Assembly: GCA_964383675.1 (NCBI GenBank)
Contig: CAYLHX010000002.1
Location: 1-64,000, forward strand
Source: CAYLHX01 sp964383675
GTDB taxonomy: Bacteria; Patescibacteriota; Gracilibacteria; UBA1369; LOWO2-01-FULL-3
Reading direction: 5' to 3'
DNA length: 64,000 nucleotides
This document shows positions 1 through 7,992 of the stretch, piece after piece. The notes under the pieces were generated by a model, which ran no database searches, had not been told where the DNA came from, and saw nothing but the letters and a program-made list of their open reading frames with translations. Position numbers and translations under genes: made by a program. The number at the start of each line of letters is the position of its first letter. The stretch's first letter is position 1.

Positions 1-1078
1 GATAGATGGTTTCCTTGTCATCAGGCAATCCGACGCAAAAACCGTACTTGTTGATAATGGGCTTTGCACCTTTGCCAAAACCGATACAATCGCGATTTAC
101 ACCTACAATTCCAGTGATGGCTCCACCAAAAGGGTCTAAAGCTGAGGGGCTGTTGTGGGTTTCCGCTTTGTCGGTTATGACCCAGTCGTCATCAAATAAA
201 ATACCACCGGCATTATCGGAAAAAACCGAGACACAAAAATCTTTATCACCTTTCGCTTTACGAATTTCATGGGTAGCTTTTTTTATATAGCCCTTATAGA
301 GCCCCTCTTCGTTGTCATCGATTTTGGCGGCAAAAATAGTGTGTTTACAATGTTCGGACCAGGTTTGAGCGATGGATTCCAATTCAATGTCTTTGGGATT
401 TCTCTGCTCTTTATTTTGATAGTAGTCTTTTATGGTATCTAGATAATCTTTTTCCAAAGCCAGTGGACCGCGTCTTGTGCCATCTTGGTTTTTAATACCT
501 TCTTTACCCAGTTTAAGGAGTTCTTCTTCTGAGATATTGAGATCAATTTCATCGGTTTGAGGATTTGCTTGTAATCTTACCTCCGGTACAATTATGTCCA
601 TACCGTTATCACGGTCAAACTCTTCTTTTGATTTTATAGAGATTCTTTGAATCAGATCGTTGGCTAAGGCGTTGCCTATTTTTGTTAAGTCCTCCTTTTG
701 GAAATCTCCGGAAATAAGGGTTAGAGTTGAGCTGTGTACACCTTTGTTATCTTCAAAACGCATTTTCAAAAGTTCCTCGATGGTTTCTTTGGCGGTTGAT
801 GCAACGTTATCGGTGACTCCCGGTAGAAAGCCTATCTCCAAAGCAAAATCAAACGCCACTTCCGGATTTGAGTGGTCGATAAAGTATTTTTGTGACACAG
901 GGTTGCAGAGAGCCTGTGCTATTTTTTCCAGTTCTTCAGCGTTGAAGTTGTGATTGAGAGTGTAAACTTCTACTACTTTTGTTCCTTCAGACTGGTATCC
1001 CAAAGAATTCAACCTTTGTCTCATTACCTCTGAACGAGTGTCGTTGACGGTTGTAAAAATCTCTATCCTGTGTGCCAT
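1..1078 (-). CDS. purL: Phosphoribosylformylglycinamidine synthase, PurS-like domain fused at N-terminus (3' part outside window)
   Basis: Purine synthesis step 4 (FGAR + Gln + ATP to FGAM), cytosolic. My own translation of the minus strand from the ATG at 1076-1078 gives 359 codons running off the left edge. Residues 1 to about 110 look like the PurS-type entry domain of long PurL proteins, including a PGVTDN-type segment near residue 87. The family's ATP-site signatures follow: WSEHCKHT at 240-247 and AETHNSPSALDPFGGA at 305-320. The catalytic remainder, and any glutaminase domain, lie outside the window. No Shine-Dalgarno precedes the ATG. The gene is followed leftward by unknown sequence and shares its strand with the next three genes. 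Family call is secure; whether it is the PurSL or full PurSLQ form cannot be told here. Confidence 0.9.
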   Translation of the reverse strand, partial: MAHRIEIFTTVNDTRSEVMRQRLNSLGYQSEGTKVVEVYTLNHNFNAEELEKIAQALCNPVSQKYFIDHSNPEVAFDFALEIGFLPGVTDNVASTAKETIEELLKMRFEDNKGVHSSTLTLISGDFQKEDLTKIGNALANDLIQRISIKSKEEFDRDNGMDIIVPEVRLQANPQTDEIDLNISEEELLKLGKEGIKNQDGTRRGPLALEKDYLDTIKDYYQNKEQRNPKDIELESIAQTWSEHCKHTIFAAKIDDNEEGLYKGYIKKATHEIRKAKGDKDFCVSVFSDNAGGILFDDDWVITDKAETHNSPSALDPFGGAITGIVGVNRDCIGFGKGAKPIINKYGFCVGLPDDKETIY

Positions 1079-1159
1079 TTAATTTTTGCGGATGAAATAA
1101 TATGCCCGTCTGCAAGATAACACGATTACTTTTTCCAGAAAAGCGCATTTTCAGGATTT

Positions 1160-2620
1160 TCAGGCTTTTTTACGGAAGACTGTGATGGCCTTGAACCGAC
1201 CGGGAATGTTACCGTCCGGTGTATATTTTTCTGAGTGATATTCATGTAGCGCTATGTATTCTTTGCCGTTTAAGGTGAAGGGAGTATAGGTGCCTATCGG
1301 AACTCTGTTTTGAAGATTGTAACTAAGTATTTCTCCGGCTTTTTGTGGAATTCCTTTTGGCAACGCTCCGGGGATTTTTTCATAGCCTTCGGGAATTCTT
1401 TTACCTCTGGGTTTCTCTGCCAACATGGTTTTTGTTTTTTGTGTAGGTCGTTTTCGCGGTGGTTTTGGTGTTGGTTTTGGTGGTGGTAGAGCTGGAGTTT
1501 TTGGGAAAACTTCTACTATTAATTTGAATTTTGCACCTTTTGCAGAGTGATACTTCTCCAGTGTGTCTCGAGCTCTTATCGCATCTTCAAAACTATTTGC
1601 TACGATGAGTGTTTGAAGTTCACCCGTTTCCAATCCCGCTTTTTCAAAATCTTGATCGTATTTAAGTTTTAATTGCTCGGCAATTTCGGATTGGTTGGTG
1701 GAATCGATTTCTTTATATTCGCTGAGTTTTGCTTGGGGATTTTGTCTAATTAACTGTTTCGCTATTTCTTGAGTTTTTAGATTGTTGCCGGATAATGAAA
1801 TGATTTGGGTTGGCTTAAAGACAAGTTTTTCTTCTGCTACTTCTGGGGTTGGTGAAATTGCTGGTGGTATTTCTGCGATTGATATACCGATCGGCGAATT
1901 GTCTGGAGTGGCGTATGGTGCTTCGGGAGGTTCCGATAGCAGCTCTACGGTGGTGATTTTTGCTTTATGTTGTTTGAGCTTACTTCCTGAGGTTTTGAGA
2001 GCCTCGATTTTTATCATTTGGATGACTTCCGCTCTGGTTTTATTTTGCAGCTCGTGCGGTTTTATATTTATTGTTGCTGTTCCGCGGTCCGGAGTTTCCA
2101 GTCTGACTTTTTCTCCTTTGGGATTGAGGTAATAGTAGGCTGGTTGACCATTTAGTAAACCTCGTTGTACCTCTCTGCGAATTGATTGCTCATTTCCCGC
2201 TTCATCCCTGCTGACAAAGTCTACGGTAAAAGCTTTTACTTCGGGCGTAAATAGTGTTGATAGCTCAAATAACTTTTGTCCTTTCTGATCTTTGGGGATT
2301 TTATCTAAATTCAACTCGATTTTAACGCCATTTGTATCACTGGCTTCTATTTTTGTGGCAGTGGTGGCAAGGTTGTCTTGGAGTTCATCAAATTGACCCT
2401 CCGGATTCTGAGGTTTGTCTGCTTTTTTAAGTAATCTGACTTGGTTTCTTTTTGCCAACTCCGGATCGTTTTGGCGCTTATTGGCTTCGTTTAAGATATC
2501 ACCCAAAGAACTTCCCGCTAGGGTTGGTGCGGTTTTTTCCAAAGGTGCTTCAAGTAGAGTTCCCGCCGGAATCTTTGGTGGTAAACTTTCTGGTTTTTGG
2601 GGTTCTCCTTCCGGTGCCAT
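1160..2620 (-). CDS. Pro/Lys-rich hypothetical cytosolic protein
   Basis: 486 residues, function not recognised. There is no signal peptide or membrane segment. The N-terminal third is polar and Lys/Glu/Asn-rich. Around residues 235-260 there is a Pro/Ala/Glu-rich linker, and near residues 365-395 a second linker rich in PPKP and PKPPRKR motifs. Between them (about 265-365) and after them (about 400-486) are two regions that look folded. The C-terminal one has alternating hydrophobics (EYIALHEYHSE) as in a small beta domain. Start ATG at 2618-2620 follows a good TATAAT promoter. It sits downstream of secA on the same strand but has its own promoter. The layout suggests an adaptor or scaffold with two small domains, but that is only inference. 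Confidence 0.75.
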   Translation of the reverse strand: MAPEGEPQKPESLPPKIPAGTLLEAPLEKTAPTLAGSSLGDILNEANKRQNDPELAKRNQVRLLKKADKPQNPEGQFDELQDNLATTATKIEASDTNGVKIELNLDKIPKDQKGQKLFELSTLFTPEVKAFTVDFVSRDEAGNEQSIRREVQRGLLNGQPAYYYLNPKGEKVRLETPDRGTATINIKPHELQNKTRAEVIQMIKIEALKTSGSKLKQHKAKITTVELLSEPPEAPYATPDNSPIGISIAEIPPAISPTPEVAEEKLVFKPTQIISLSGNNLKTQEIAKQLIRQNPQAKLSEYKEIDSTNQSEIAEQLKLKYDQDFEKAGLETGELQTLIVANSFEDAIRARDTLEKYHSAKGAKFKLIVEVFPKTPALPPPKPTPKPPRKRPTQKTKTMLAEKPRGKRIPEGYEKIPGALPKGIPQKAGEILSYNLQNRVPIGTYTPFTLNGKEYIALHEYHSEKYTPDGNIPGRFKAITVFRKKA

Positions 2621-2650
2621 TCTTTAAAAATGCTTAAAAATTATCTAATA

Positions 2651-2679
2651 ATTATAGCATAAAATGGCTTGTTTTTGAA
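2651..2679 (-). promoter_or_regulatory. Sigma-70-type promoter of the 2620 gene
   Basis: On the minus strand: TTCAAA, 17 bases, TATAAT (the -10 is plus-strand 2651-2656). Predicted start about 24 nt upstream of the ATG at 2620. Confidence 0.6.
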
Positions 2680-2684
2680 GAGTT

Positions 2685-5333
2685 TTAGCTACCGTGGCAC
2701 TTTTTAAACTTCTTGCCGCTGCCGCAAGGGCAGGGATCATTGCGACCGATTTTTTCTCCTTCTTCATCGGTTGCTTTGATTACTGTTGGGCCGTCGTCGT
2801 CCAGAGTGCTGAAAGTGCGGGTGCCGGTGTCATTGCTTGTAACTACCCTGCGGCTGCCGGAAAGGGGAGCGCTGATTTCCTGTTCATTGGTGGTGATTTT
2901 TTGAACCTCGGATTTGGAGAGCATCTCTTGAGGTACTGCTCTTTCAATGTCGATTTTGAAGAGGGTGTTTACGGTATTGCTTTTGATCATATTGAGCATT
3001 TCAGTAAATCTTTCGAAGGCCTGGGCTTTGTATTCCGTTAGAGGATCTTTTTGAGCGTAACCGCTGAAGGCCACGTTTTCTCTTAACTTGCTCATGCCAT
3101 CGATGTGTTCCATCCAAAGTACGTCGTTGGCTCTTAGGAAGACGGCTTTTTCGATGCGGCGCATAATTTGGGTGTCTGGCAAGAGTTTTTCTCTTTCTTC
3201 GTAGGCGCCTACGAGGTAGGTTTGAGCTTTTTCTATTAGTTGCGTTTGTTCTTCGATTTGTTTTAGCTCTTCAAGAGAAATACCTTTATGAATAGCATTT
3301 AAAGCTTCGTAAATTTCTTTGTAGTTCCACTCTTTTTGCGGTCGGGCTTCGGTATGGTTTAAGACGATTACTTCGGCGATTTCTTTAACTATTTCAATTA
3401 CATCCTCACGCAGATCGTCTTTCTCCAGGAATTTGCGACGACGTTTGTAAATAACTTCGCGGTGAATATTCATGATGTCGTCGTATTCAACCAGATGTTT
3501 TCTGATATCGAAATTGCGTCCTTCCACCTTTTTTTGCGCACTTTCGATAGAGTTTGATATTAAGCGGTTTTCGATGGGCATGTCTTCCGGAAATTTCAGC
3601 ATGGTCATCATGTTTTGTATCTTTTCACCACCAAAAAGTCGCATTAAATCATCTTCCATAGATACGAAAAACTGACTGGTTCCGGGATCTCCCTGACGTC
3701 CGGAACGACCTCTTAACTGATTATCGATACGGCGAGATTCGTGTCTTTCGGTGCCGAGTACGTAAAGTCCGCCCAATTCTTTTACACCCTCTTCCAACTT
3801 AATGTCGGTACCACGGCCGGCCATATTCGTCGCAATGGTCACTGCCCCTTTTGCGCCGGCCTTCGCCACAATTTCCGCTTCTTGTTCATGGTGTTTGGCG
3901 TTCAAAACCTTGTGCGGTACGCCATCCATTTTTAGCAATTTACTAAGCAGTTCGGATCTTTCTACAGAGATAGTTCCAACCAGAACCGGTTGGCCCTTTT
4001 TGTGAAGTTCTTTAATCTTTTTAACTGCGGCCAAATATTTGCCCTTCTGGTTTTTGTATATTGAATCGGGAAGATCGGCTCTGGCAATCGGTTTATTGGT
4101 TGGCATGATTATCGTATCCAATCCGTAGATCTGGTAAAACTCCTCGGCTTCGGTGGCGGCTGTACCGGTCATTCCGGCCAGCTTGTCGAATAGTCGGAAA
4201 TAGTTTTGGAAGGTAATGGTGGCCAAAGTTTTTGATTCGCGTTTAATCTCGACCTTTTCTTTGGCCTCAATGGCCTGATGCAGACCATGTGAATAACGAC
4301 GTCCCGGCATTAGGCGGCCGGTAAATTCGTCGATGATGATAATTTGGTCATCTTTCACGATGTAGTCTTTATCGGCTTTGTAGCAAGTTTGTGCGCGCAG
4401 GGCCTGTTCGATGTGGTGTACCTCGGTAAAACCCGCTTCGGTGTAGATGTTTTCAAGTCCCAAAATCTCCTCCATTTTAGCGATTCCTTCCTCGGTTAAG
4501 GTTGCCGTTTTGGATTTTTCGTCGATATCGTAGTGCACATTTTCCTTTAATTGGGGGATAATGTGTGAATATCTTTGGTATTTGTCGGTTGATTCTTCAG
4601 CCGGTGCGGAGATAATTAGCGGCGTACGCGCTTCATCAATCAGAATCGAGTCCACTTCATCAACGATGGCATAGTGTAGTTCTCTTTGGACGACTCTCTC
4701 CATGTTGGTAGTCATGTTGTCGCGGAGATAATCGAAGCCTAGCTCGTTGTTGGTTCCATAGGTGATATCACAGTTGTAGGCGATCTTCTTTTCCTCGTGC
4801 GACATGCCATGCACGGTGACTCCCACGGATAGCCCCAGATAGTTAAAGAGTCCGCCCATCCATTCGGCGTCGCGTTGTGCCAGATATTCGTTTACAGTCA
4901 CCACGAAGACCCCTTTTCCGGTTAGAGCATTCAAATAAACCGGCATGGTGGACACTAGTGTTTTTCCTTCACCGGTCTTCATTTCAGCAATATTTCCCTG
5001 ATGTAGGACGATTCCTCCTAAAAGTTGTACATCGTAAGGCACAATTTTTCCCCAGGTTATTTCCTTTCCTCTAATATCCCAGGATTTAGTTTCCAGATGG
5101 CGACACGCTGTTTTTACCAGCGCAAACGCCTCAGGCAAGACGCTGTCCAGAGATTCACCTTGTTTTATGCGCTCTTTGAACTCGGAGGTCTTGGTCAAAA
5201 CGGCCTCTTGATCTTTGATCTCTTCCTGGTAACGCGCCTCTATGGTGTTGATTTCTTCAACAATCGGGTATAACTTTTTTAAGGCTTTTTCATTTTGATC
5301 ACCGATGATTTTATTTAGTAGTTTTCTGATCAT
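2685..5333 (-). CDS. secA: Preprotein translocase ATPase SecA
   Basis: Motor ATPase that drives unfolded preproteins through SecYEG. At 882 residues it is full length. Visible features are the Walker A region (MKTGEGKTLVS), the DEVDSILIDEARTPLI Walker B/DEAD motif, the helicase-2 motifs TNMAGRGTDIKL and QLRGRSGRQGDPG, and a C-terminal SEC-C zinc motif (GRNDPCPCGSGKKFKKCH). The presence of SEC-C implies binding to ribosomes or a SecB-like partner. The start at 5331-5333 has an A-rich upstream and no Shine-Dalgarno. It is needed for the many signal-peptide proteins in this window (SLH proteins, protease, pilins). Nothing in the sequence is odd. Confidence 0.98.
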   Translation of the reverse strand: MIRKLLNKIIGDQNEKALKKLYPIVEEINTIEARYQEEIKDQEAVLTKTSEFKERIKQGESLDSVLPEAFALVKTACRHLETKSWDIRGKEITWGKIVPYDVQLLGGIVLHQGNIAEMKTGEGKTLVSTMPVYLNALTGKGVFVVTVNEYLAQRDAEWMGGLFNYLGLSVGVTVHGMSHEEKKIAYNCDITYGTNNELGFDYLRDNMTTNMERVVQRELHYAIVDEVDSILIDEARTPLIISAPAEESTDKYQRYSHIIPQLKENVHYDIDEKSKTATLTEEGIAKMEEILGLENIYTEAGFTEVHHIEQALRAQTCYKADKDYIVKDDQIIIIDEFTGRLMPGRRYSHGLHQAIEAKEKVEIKRESKTLATITFQNYFRLFDKLAGMTGTAATEAEEFYQIYGLDTIIMPTNKPIARADLPDSIYKNQKGKYLAAVKKIKELHKKGQPVLVGTISVERSELLSKLLKMDGVPHKVLNAKHHEQEAEIVAKAGAKGAVTIATNMAGRGTDIKLEEGVKELGGLYVLGTERHESRRIDNQLRGRSGRQGDPGTSQFFVSMEDDLMRLFGGEKIQNMMTMLKFPEDMPIENRLISNSIESAQKKVEGRNFDIRKHLVEYDDIMNIHREVIYKRRRKFLEKDDLREDVIEIVKEIAEVIVLNHTEARPQKEWNYKEIYEALNAIHKGISLEELKQIEEQTQLIEKAQTYLVGAYEEREKLLPDTQIMRRIEKAVFLRANDVLWMEHIDGMSKLRENVAFSGYAQKDPLTEYKAQAFERFTEMLNMIKSNTVNTLFKIDIERAVPQEMLSKSEVQKITTNEQEISAPLSGSRRVVTSNDTGTRTFSTLDDDGPTVIKATDEEGEKIGRNDPCPCGSGKKFKKCHGS

Positions 5334-5408
5334 TGTTTTCTTTTTTGGCTCTTAAATTTTAAACGAGAAGATTTTAGCATTTATTTATTTATTGGTTAGG
5401 TATTGGGG

Positions 5409-5436
5409 TTGACATATGGGGCTATAATTGTAGAAT
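5409..5436 (+). promoter_or_regulatory. Strong sigma-70-type promoter for the 5462 gene
   Basis: TTGACA at 5409-5414, 16-base spacer, TAGAAT at 5431-5436. Predicted start near 5443, so a leader of about 20 nt to the ATG at 5462. A second TATAAT lies inside the spacer at 5423-5428. Confidence 0.75.
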
Positions 5437-5461
5437 GGCTCACTAGATTTTAATTTCATTG

Positions 5462-5995
5462 ATGTCGGTATACTTTAGTTTTGAACTTGGAGATGAAAAG
5501 GATCCAATGGCTGCCGGTGTGGAAGGTTTTAACCCGGATGATGAGGCGGATGAGGTTTTGGATATTGTTATGCCTGAAGGAATCTTGTTGGAGAAGTATC
5601 AAGTCTACGGGGGGATAAGGTCTCAGCTGGCTGGGCTTTTTGATTCTTCGGATGCGGCTATGATGTCTGTCGTGGATGAAAATGAACTGGAGCAATGGGG
5701 TCGTACTGATACCGCTGAATTCAATGTTGCCGAAAGTTATGATGACTTAAGACTTGCGGTGTGGGAAAGTTTATATCGAGCTTTTACTAAAGATCCCGCT
5801 ACAGAACGAATTTTTCGCGATGTTCAGGGAGATATGGCTGTTTTAGAATCTTTGGTGCCTTTGTTGAGCTTTGAAGGGTTGCCCAAAGAGCGGCGCATTG
5901 AAGCTTTAAGAGATTTGGTGGATAGGAGGGCTTTAAATGATAGTGCCGTATGGGTTGCTTTGATTTGGCTGGGAATTGATAGTAGTGATCTTTAG
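5462..5995 (+). CDS. Small acidic hypothetical protein
   Basis: 177 residues from the ATG at 5462; a TTG one codon earlier is possible. Not recognised. The protein is acidic and appears mostly helical in its second half (EVLDIVMPEGI, then long amphipathic stretches from about residue 85 to 170). It has no signal peptide, membrane helix or cysteine cluster. It stands alone between the divergent secA and the convergent sugar-transferase gene, and is driven by one of the strongest promoter matches in the window. That suggests it is well expressed. Coding is supported by length, strand isolation and promoter, not by homology I can name. Confidence 0.65.
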   Translation: MSVYFSFELGDEKDPMAAGVEGFNPDDEADEVLDIVMPEGILLEKYQVYGGIRSQLAGLFDSSDAAMMSVVDENELEQWGRTDTAEFNVAESYDDLRLAVWESLYRAFTKDPATERIFRDVQGDMAVLESLVPLLSFEGLPKERRIEALRDLVDRRALNDSAVWVALIWLGIDSSDL

Positions 5996-6008
5996 TTTTG
6001 CATTTGTT

Positions 6009-7412
6009 TTATTCATCGTGTCCTTTTAGAACCACCAGGATGGTTTTGAAGATTATTTTAAGGTCGAGCCAGATGGACCAGTTTTCTATATAATAACGGT
6101 CCAGCTTTATTTCGTCTTCGAAATTTAAATCGGAGCGCCCGCTTATTTGTGGAAGTCCGGTCAGGCCGGGCTTAATTGTAAGGACAAACTTTTGATAGTT
6201 TTTATATTGGGCTACCTCTTCCGGGAGGTGAGGTCGTGGTCCTACCATGCTTAGGTCACCGGTTAAGACATTCCAGAGTTGCGGGAGCTCGTCTATGGAA
6301 TAGCGACGGATGAATCTGCCTACTCTGGTAACGCGAGGATCATTTTTGATTTTCACCAGGGGCCCATCTTTGCGAGTGTTTTTTTGGGATAGTTTGGTGT
6401 ATCTTAGATGGTCTGTTTTTGGATGCATGGAACGGAATTTGTAGAAGCGGAAAGGCTTCCCTTTGTGCCCGATGCGCTTTGCCGGAGAGCCGTCGTCCAG
6501 ACGGGAAAAAAGTATCGGCCCTTTTGAGTCTATTTTGATGGCAATTGCAGTGATAAGTAAAATTGGCGAAAGAATTATCATGGCAAGGCTTGCTCCGATT
6601 ATATCCATAATTCTTTTTGAGACTCTGCCCCAGCCATCTAAAGGGGTTGGTTTTAGATTGATAATGGGAATGCCGCTGATGGTGTTGACCTCTATGTTGG
6701 TTCGGCGCATCTCAATCAAATCGGGGATAAAGCGGTAGTTTATGTGATGCAGATCACATATCTCCAGTATGTCGACCGATTGGCTTTCGGTAATATCCGA
6801 GCGGGTTTGTATGATCTCATCAATTCTTTCTTTTTTGACTATGTTTTTAAGTTCGGTAGTATTGCCGATTATTCCTATTATTTTGTAGTTTGGGTTTTTG
6901 CATAAGTTTGTTTTGATATCTTCGGTTATTTTGTTATTGCCGATAAAAATCAGGTGGCGTTGTCCGATACCAAGCTTTAATAGTTGCAGCTGGATGATGC
7001 GAATCAGACCACGGACGGATATAAGTAATCCGAAGGTTAACCCCCAGCTATAGAGGGTTGCCAGGCGTGAGAAGGGGAAAGTTCTGGTGAAGAAGAAGTA
7101 GGTGATCATGGCCATGGCCCAGATGCCTCCAAAAATTAAGATTTTTCGGGCTTCTTTACGGAAATCGATAGTGGTTTTTAAAGCGTACATTTTGCCGATG
7201 GCAAAAATGATCACCAGGGCAATTGCCGCTATGATGCTGAAATTCAAGTATTCTTTAACCGTGGGGAGAACGCTGTAGTCTATGGGTTTGGCGATGCCGT
7301 TAATCGGCTCGGTAATCAGTCTTAGCTGATAGGCGGCCAAAAAGGCCAAAATTGTAGTAATTAGATCTAGCGGAACTTTGATTATGCCGAAAAATATTTC
7401 GGATTTTTTCAT
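6009..7412 (-). CDS. Polyprenyl-phosphate sugar-1-phosphate transferase (WbaP/WcaJ type)
   Basis: Integral membrane enzyme that starts exopolysaccharide or surface glycan synthesis by moving a sugar-1-phosphate from UDP-sugar to undecaprenyl phosphate. It has 467 residues. About four membrane segments occupy residues 12-145, followed by a Rossmann-like CoA_binding_3 region (about 150-245). A re-entrant hydrophobic helix at about 268-290 precedes the conserved catalytic domain: FYKFRSM, RVTRVGRFIRRYSIDELPQL, GDLSMVGPRP, KPGLTGLPQISGR. The DELPQ and GPRP motifs are the family signature. The acceptor sugar is unknown. galU at 20220 makes UDP-glucose, a possible substrate. The gene lies alone, immediately downstream (same strand) of RNase P RNA. 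Confidence 0.93.
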   Translation of the reverse strand: MKKSEIFFGIIKVPLDLITTILAFLAAYQLRLITEPINGIAKPIDYSVLPTVKEYLNFSIIAAIALVIIFAIGKMYALKTTIDFRKEARKILIFGGIWAMAMITYFFFTRTFPFSRLATLYSWGLTFGLLISVRGLIRIIQLQLLKLGIGQRHLIFIGNNKITEDIKTNLCKNPNYKIIGIIGNTTELKNIVKKERIDEIIQTRSDITESQSVDILEICDLHHINYRFIPDLIEMRRTNIEVNTISGIPIINLKPTPLDGWGRVSKRIMDIIGASLAMIILSPILLITAIAIKIDSKGPILFSRLDDGSPAKRIGHKGKPFRFYKFRSMHPKTDHLRYTKLSQKNTRKDGPLVKIKNDPRVTRVGRFIRRYSIDELPQLWNVLTGDLSMVGPRPHLPEEVAQYKNYQKFVLTIKPGLTGLPQISGRSDLNFEDEIKLDRYYIENWSIWLDLKIIFKTILVVLKGHDE

Positions 7413-7482
7413 ATTTTTGTTTACTTCCAGGTGAAGCTATTGTGCAATTAAAGTGTGTTTTTTTCAATGGGAGTTGTTTTAA

Positions 7483-7876
7483 CTGCTCTTAAACAGCCGT
7501 CATAAGCCGAGTTTTGTTTCCGGTTAGCCGGATGTGATCATCTATCTCGCCCAATTGCTCGGGTCTAGCGGTGAGAAAGTTTAATGGCATTTGGGAGCCA
7601 AAAAACCTTTCCATCTCACCTTGCACCTCACAGGGTTTACCACTCGTCCGTGGACAGTTGCAAGGCAACTGTTATTTTGACGACCCCGCCTGAAGCGGGC
7701 TTTTCACCTTTGGTAAGTATCACTACTTACTAGTATAGTCTCTGTGGCACTTTCCCTCCCGGACGGTTTTTACCGCGCCCGGTGGCTCGCTGTTAGCGGC
7801 TGCGATTTCCCATGGTGCTCGGACTTTCCTCCAGGCATTATCTGCCTGGCGATCACTCTGGTTGTTTAAGAGCAGG
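7483..7876 (-). ncRNA. rnpB: RNase P RNA (bacterial class A)
   Basis: Catalytic RNA of tRNA 5'-end processing. On the minus strand it begins with a P1 strand CTGCTCTTAAACA that pairs with TGTTTAAGAGCAG at the 3' end. Conserved blocks are present in order: GAGGAAAGTCCGAGC (CR I), CCACAGAGA, GGTAAACCC (the loop that pairs with the tRNA CCA end) and AGATAGATGATCAC (CR V, P4 distal strand). The length of about 394 nt fits class A. The ends are set by the P1 pairing and may be off by a few bases. The gene lies in the largest non-coding interval of the window. Confidence 0.95.
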
Positions 7877-7880
7877 CATG

Positions 7881-7908
7881 ATTATACTATTTATGGGCAT
7901 TTTTGCAA
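7881..7908 (-). promoter_or_regulatory. Promoter of RNase P RNA
   Basis: Minus strand TTGCAA, 16-base spacer, TATAAT (plus 7881-7886). It ends about 5 nt before the P1 5' strand, which fits direct transcription of the mature RNA start. This is a useful reference for the host promoter consensus. Confidence 0.8.
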
Positions 7909-7992
7909 TTGCTAGTTGCTTGAAAATTGTTTTTGTTTCGGGGACAATTGTTTTGGTTACCTCATAACTCATTTTTTCTAATAAATTAAACT

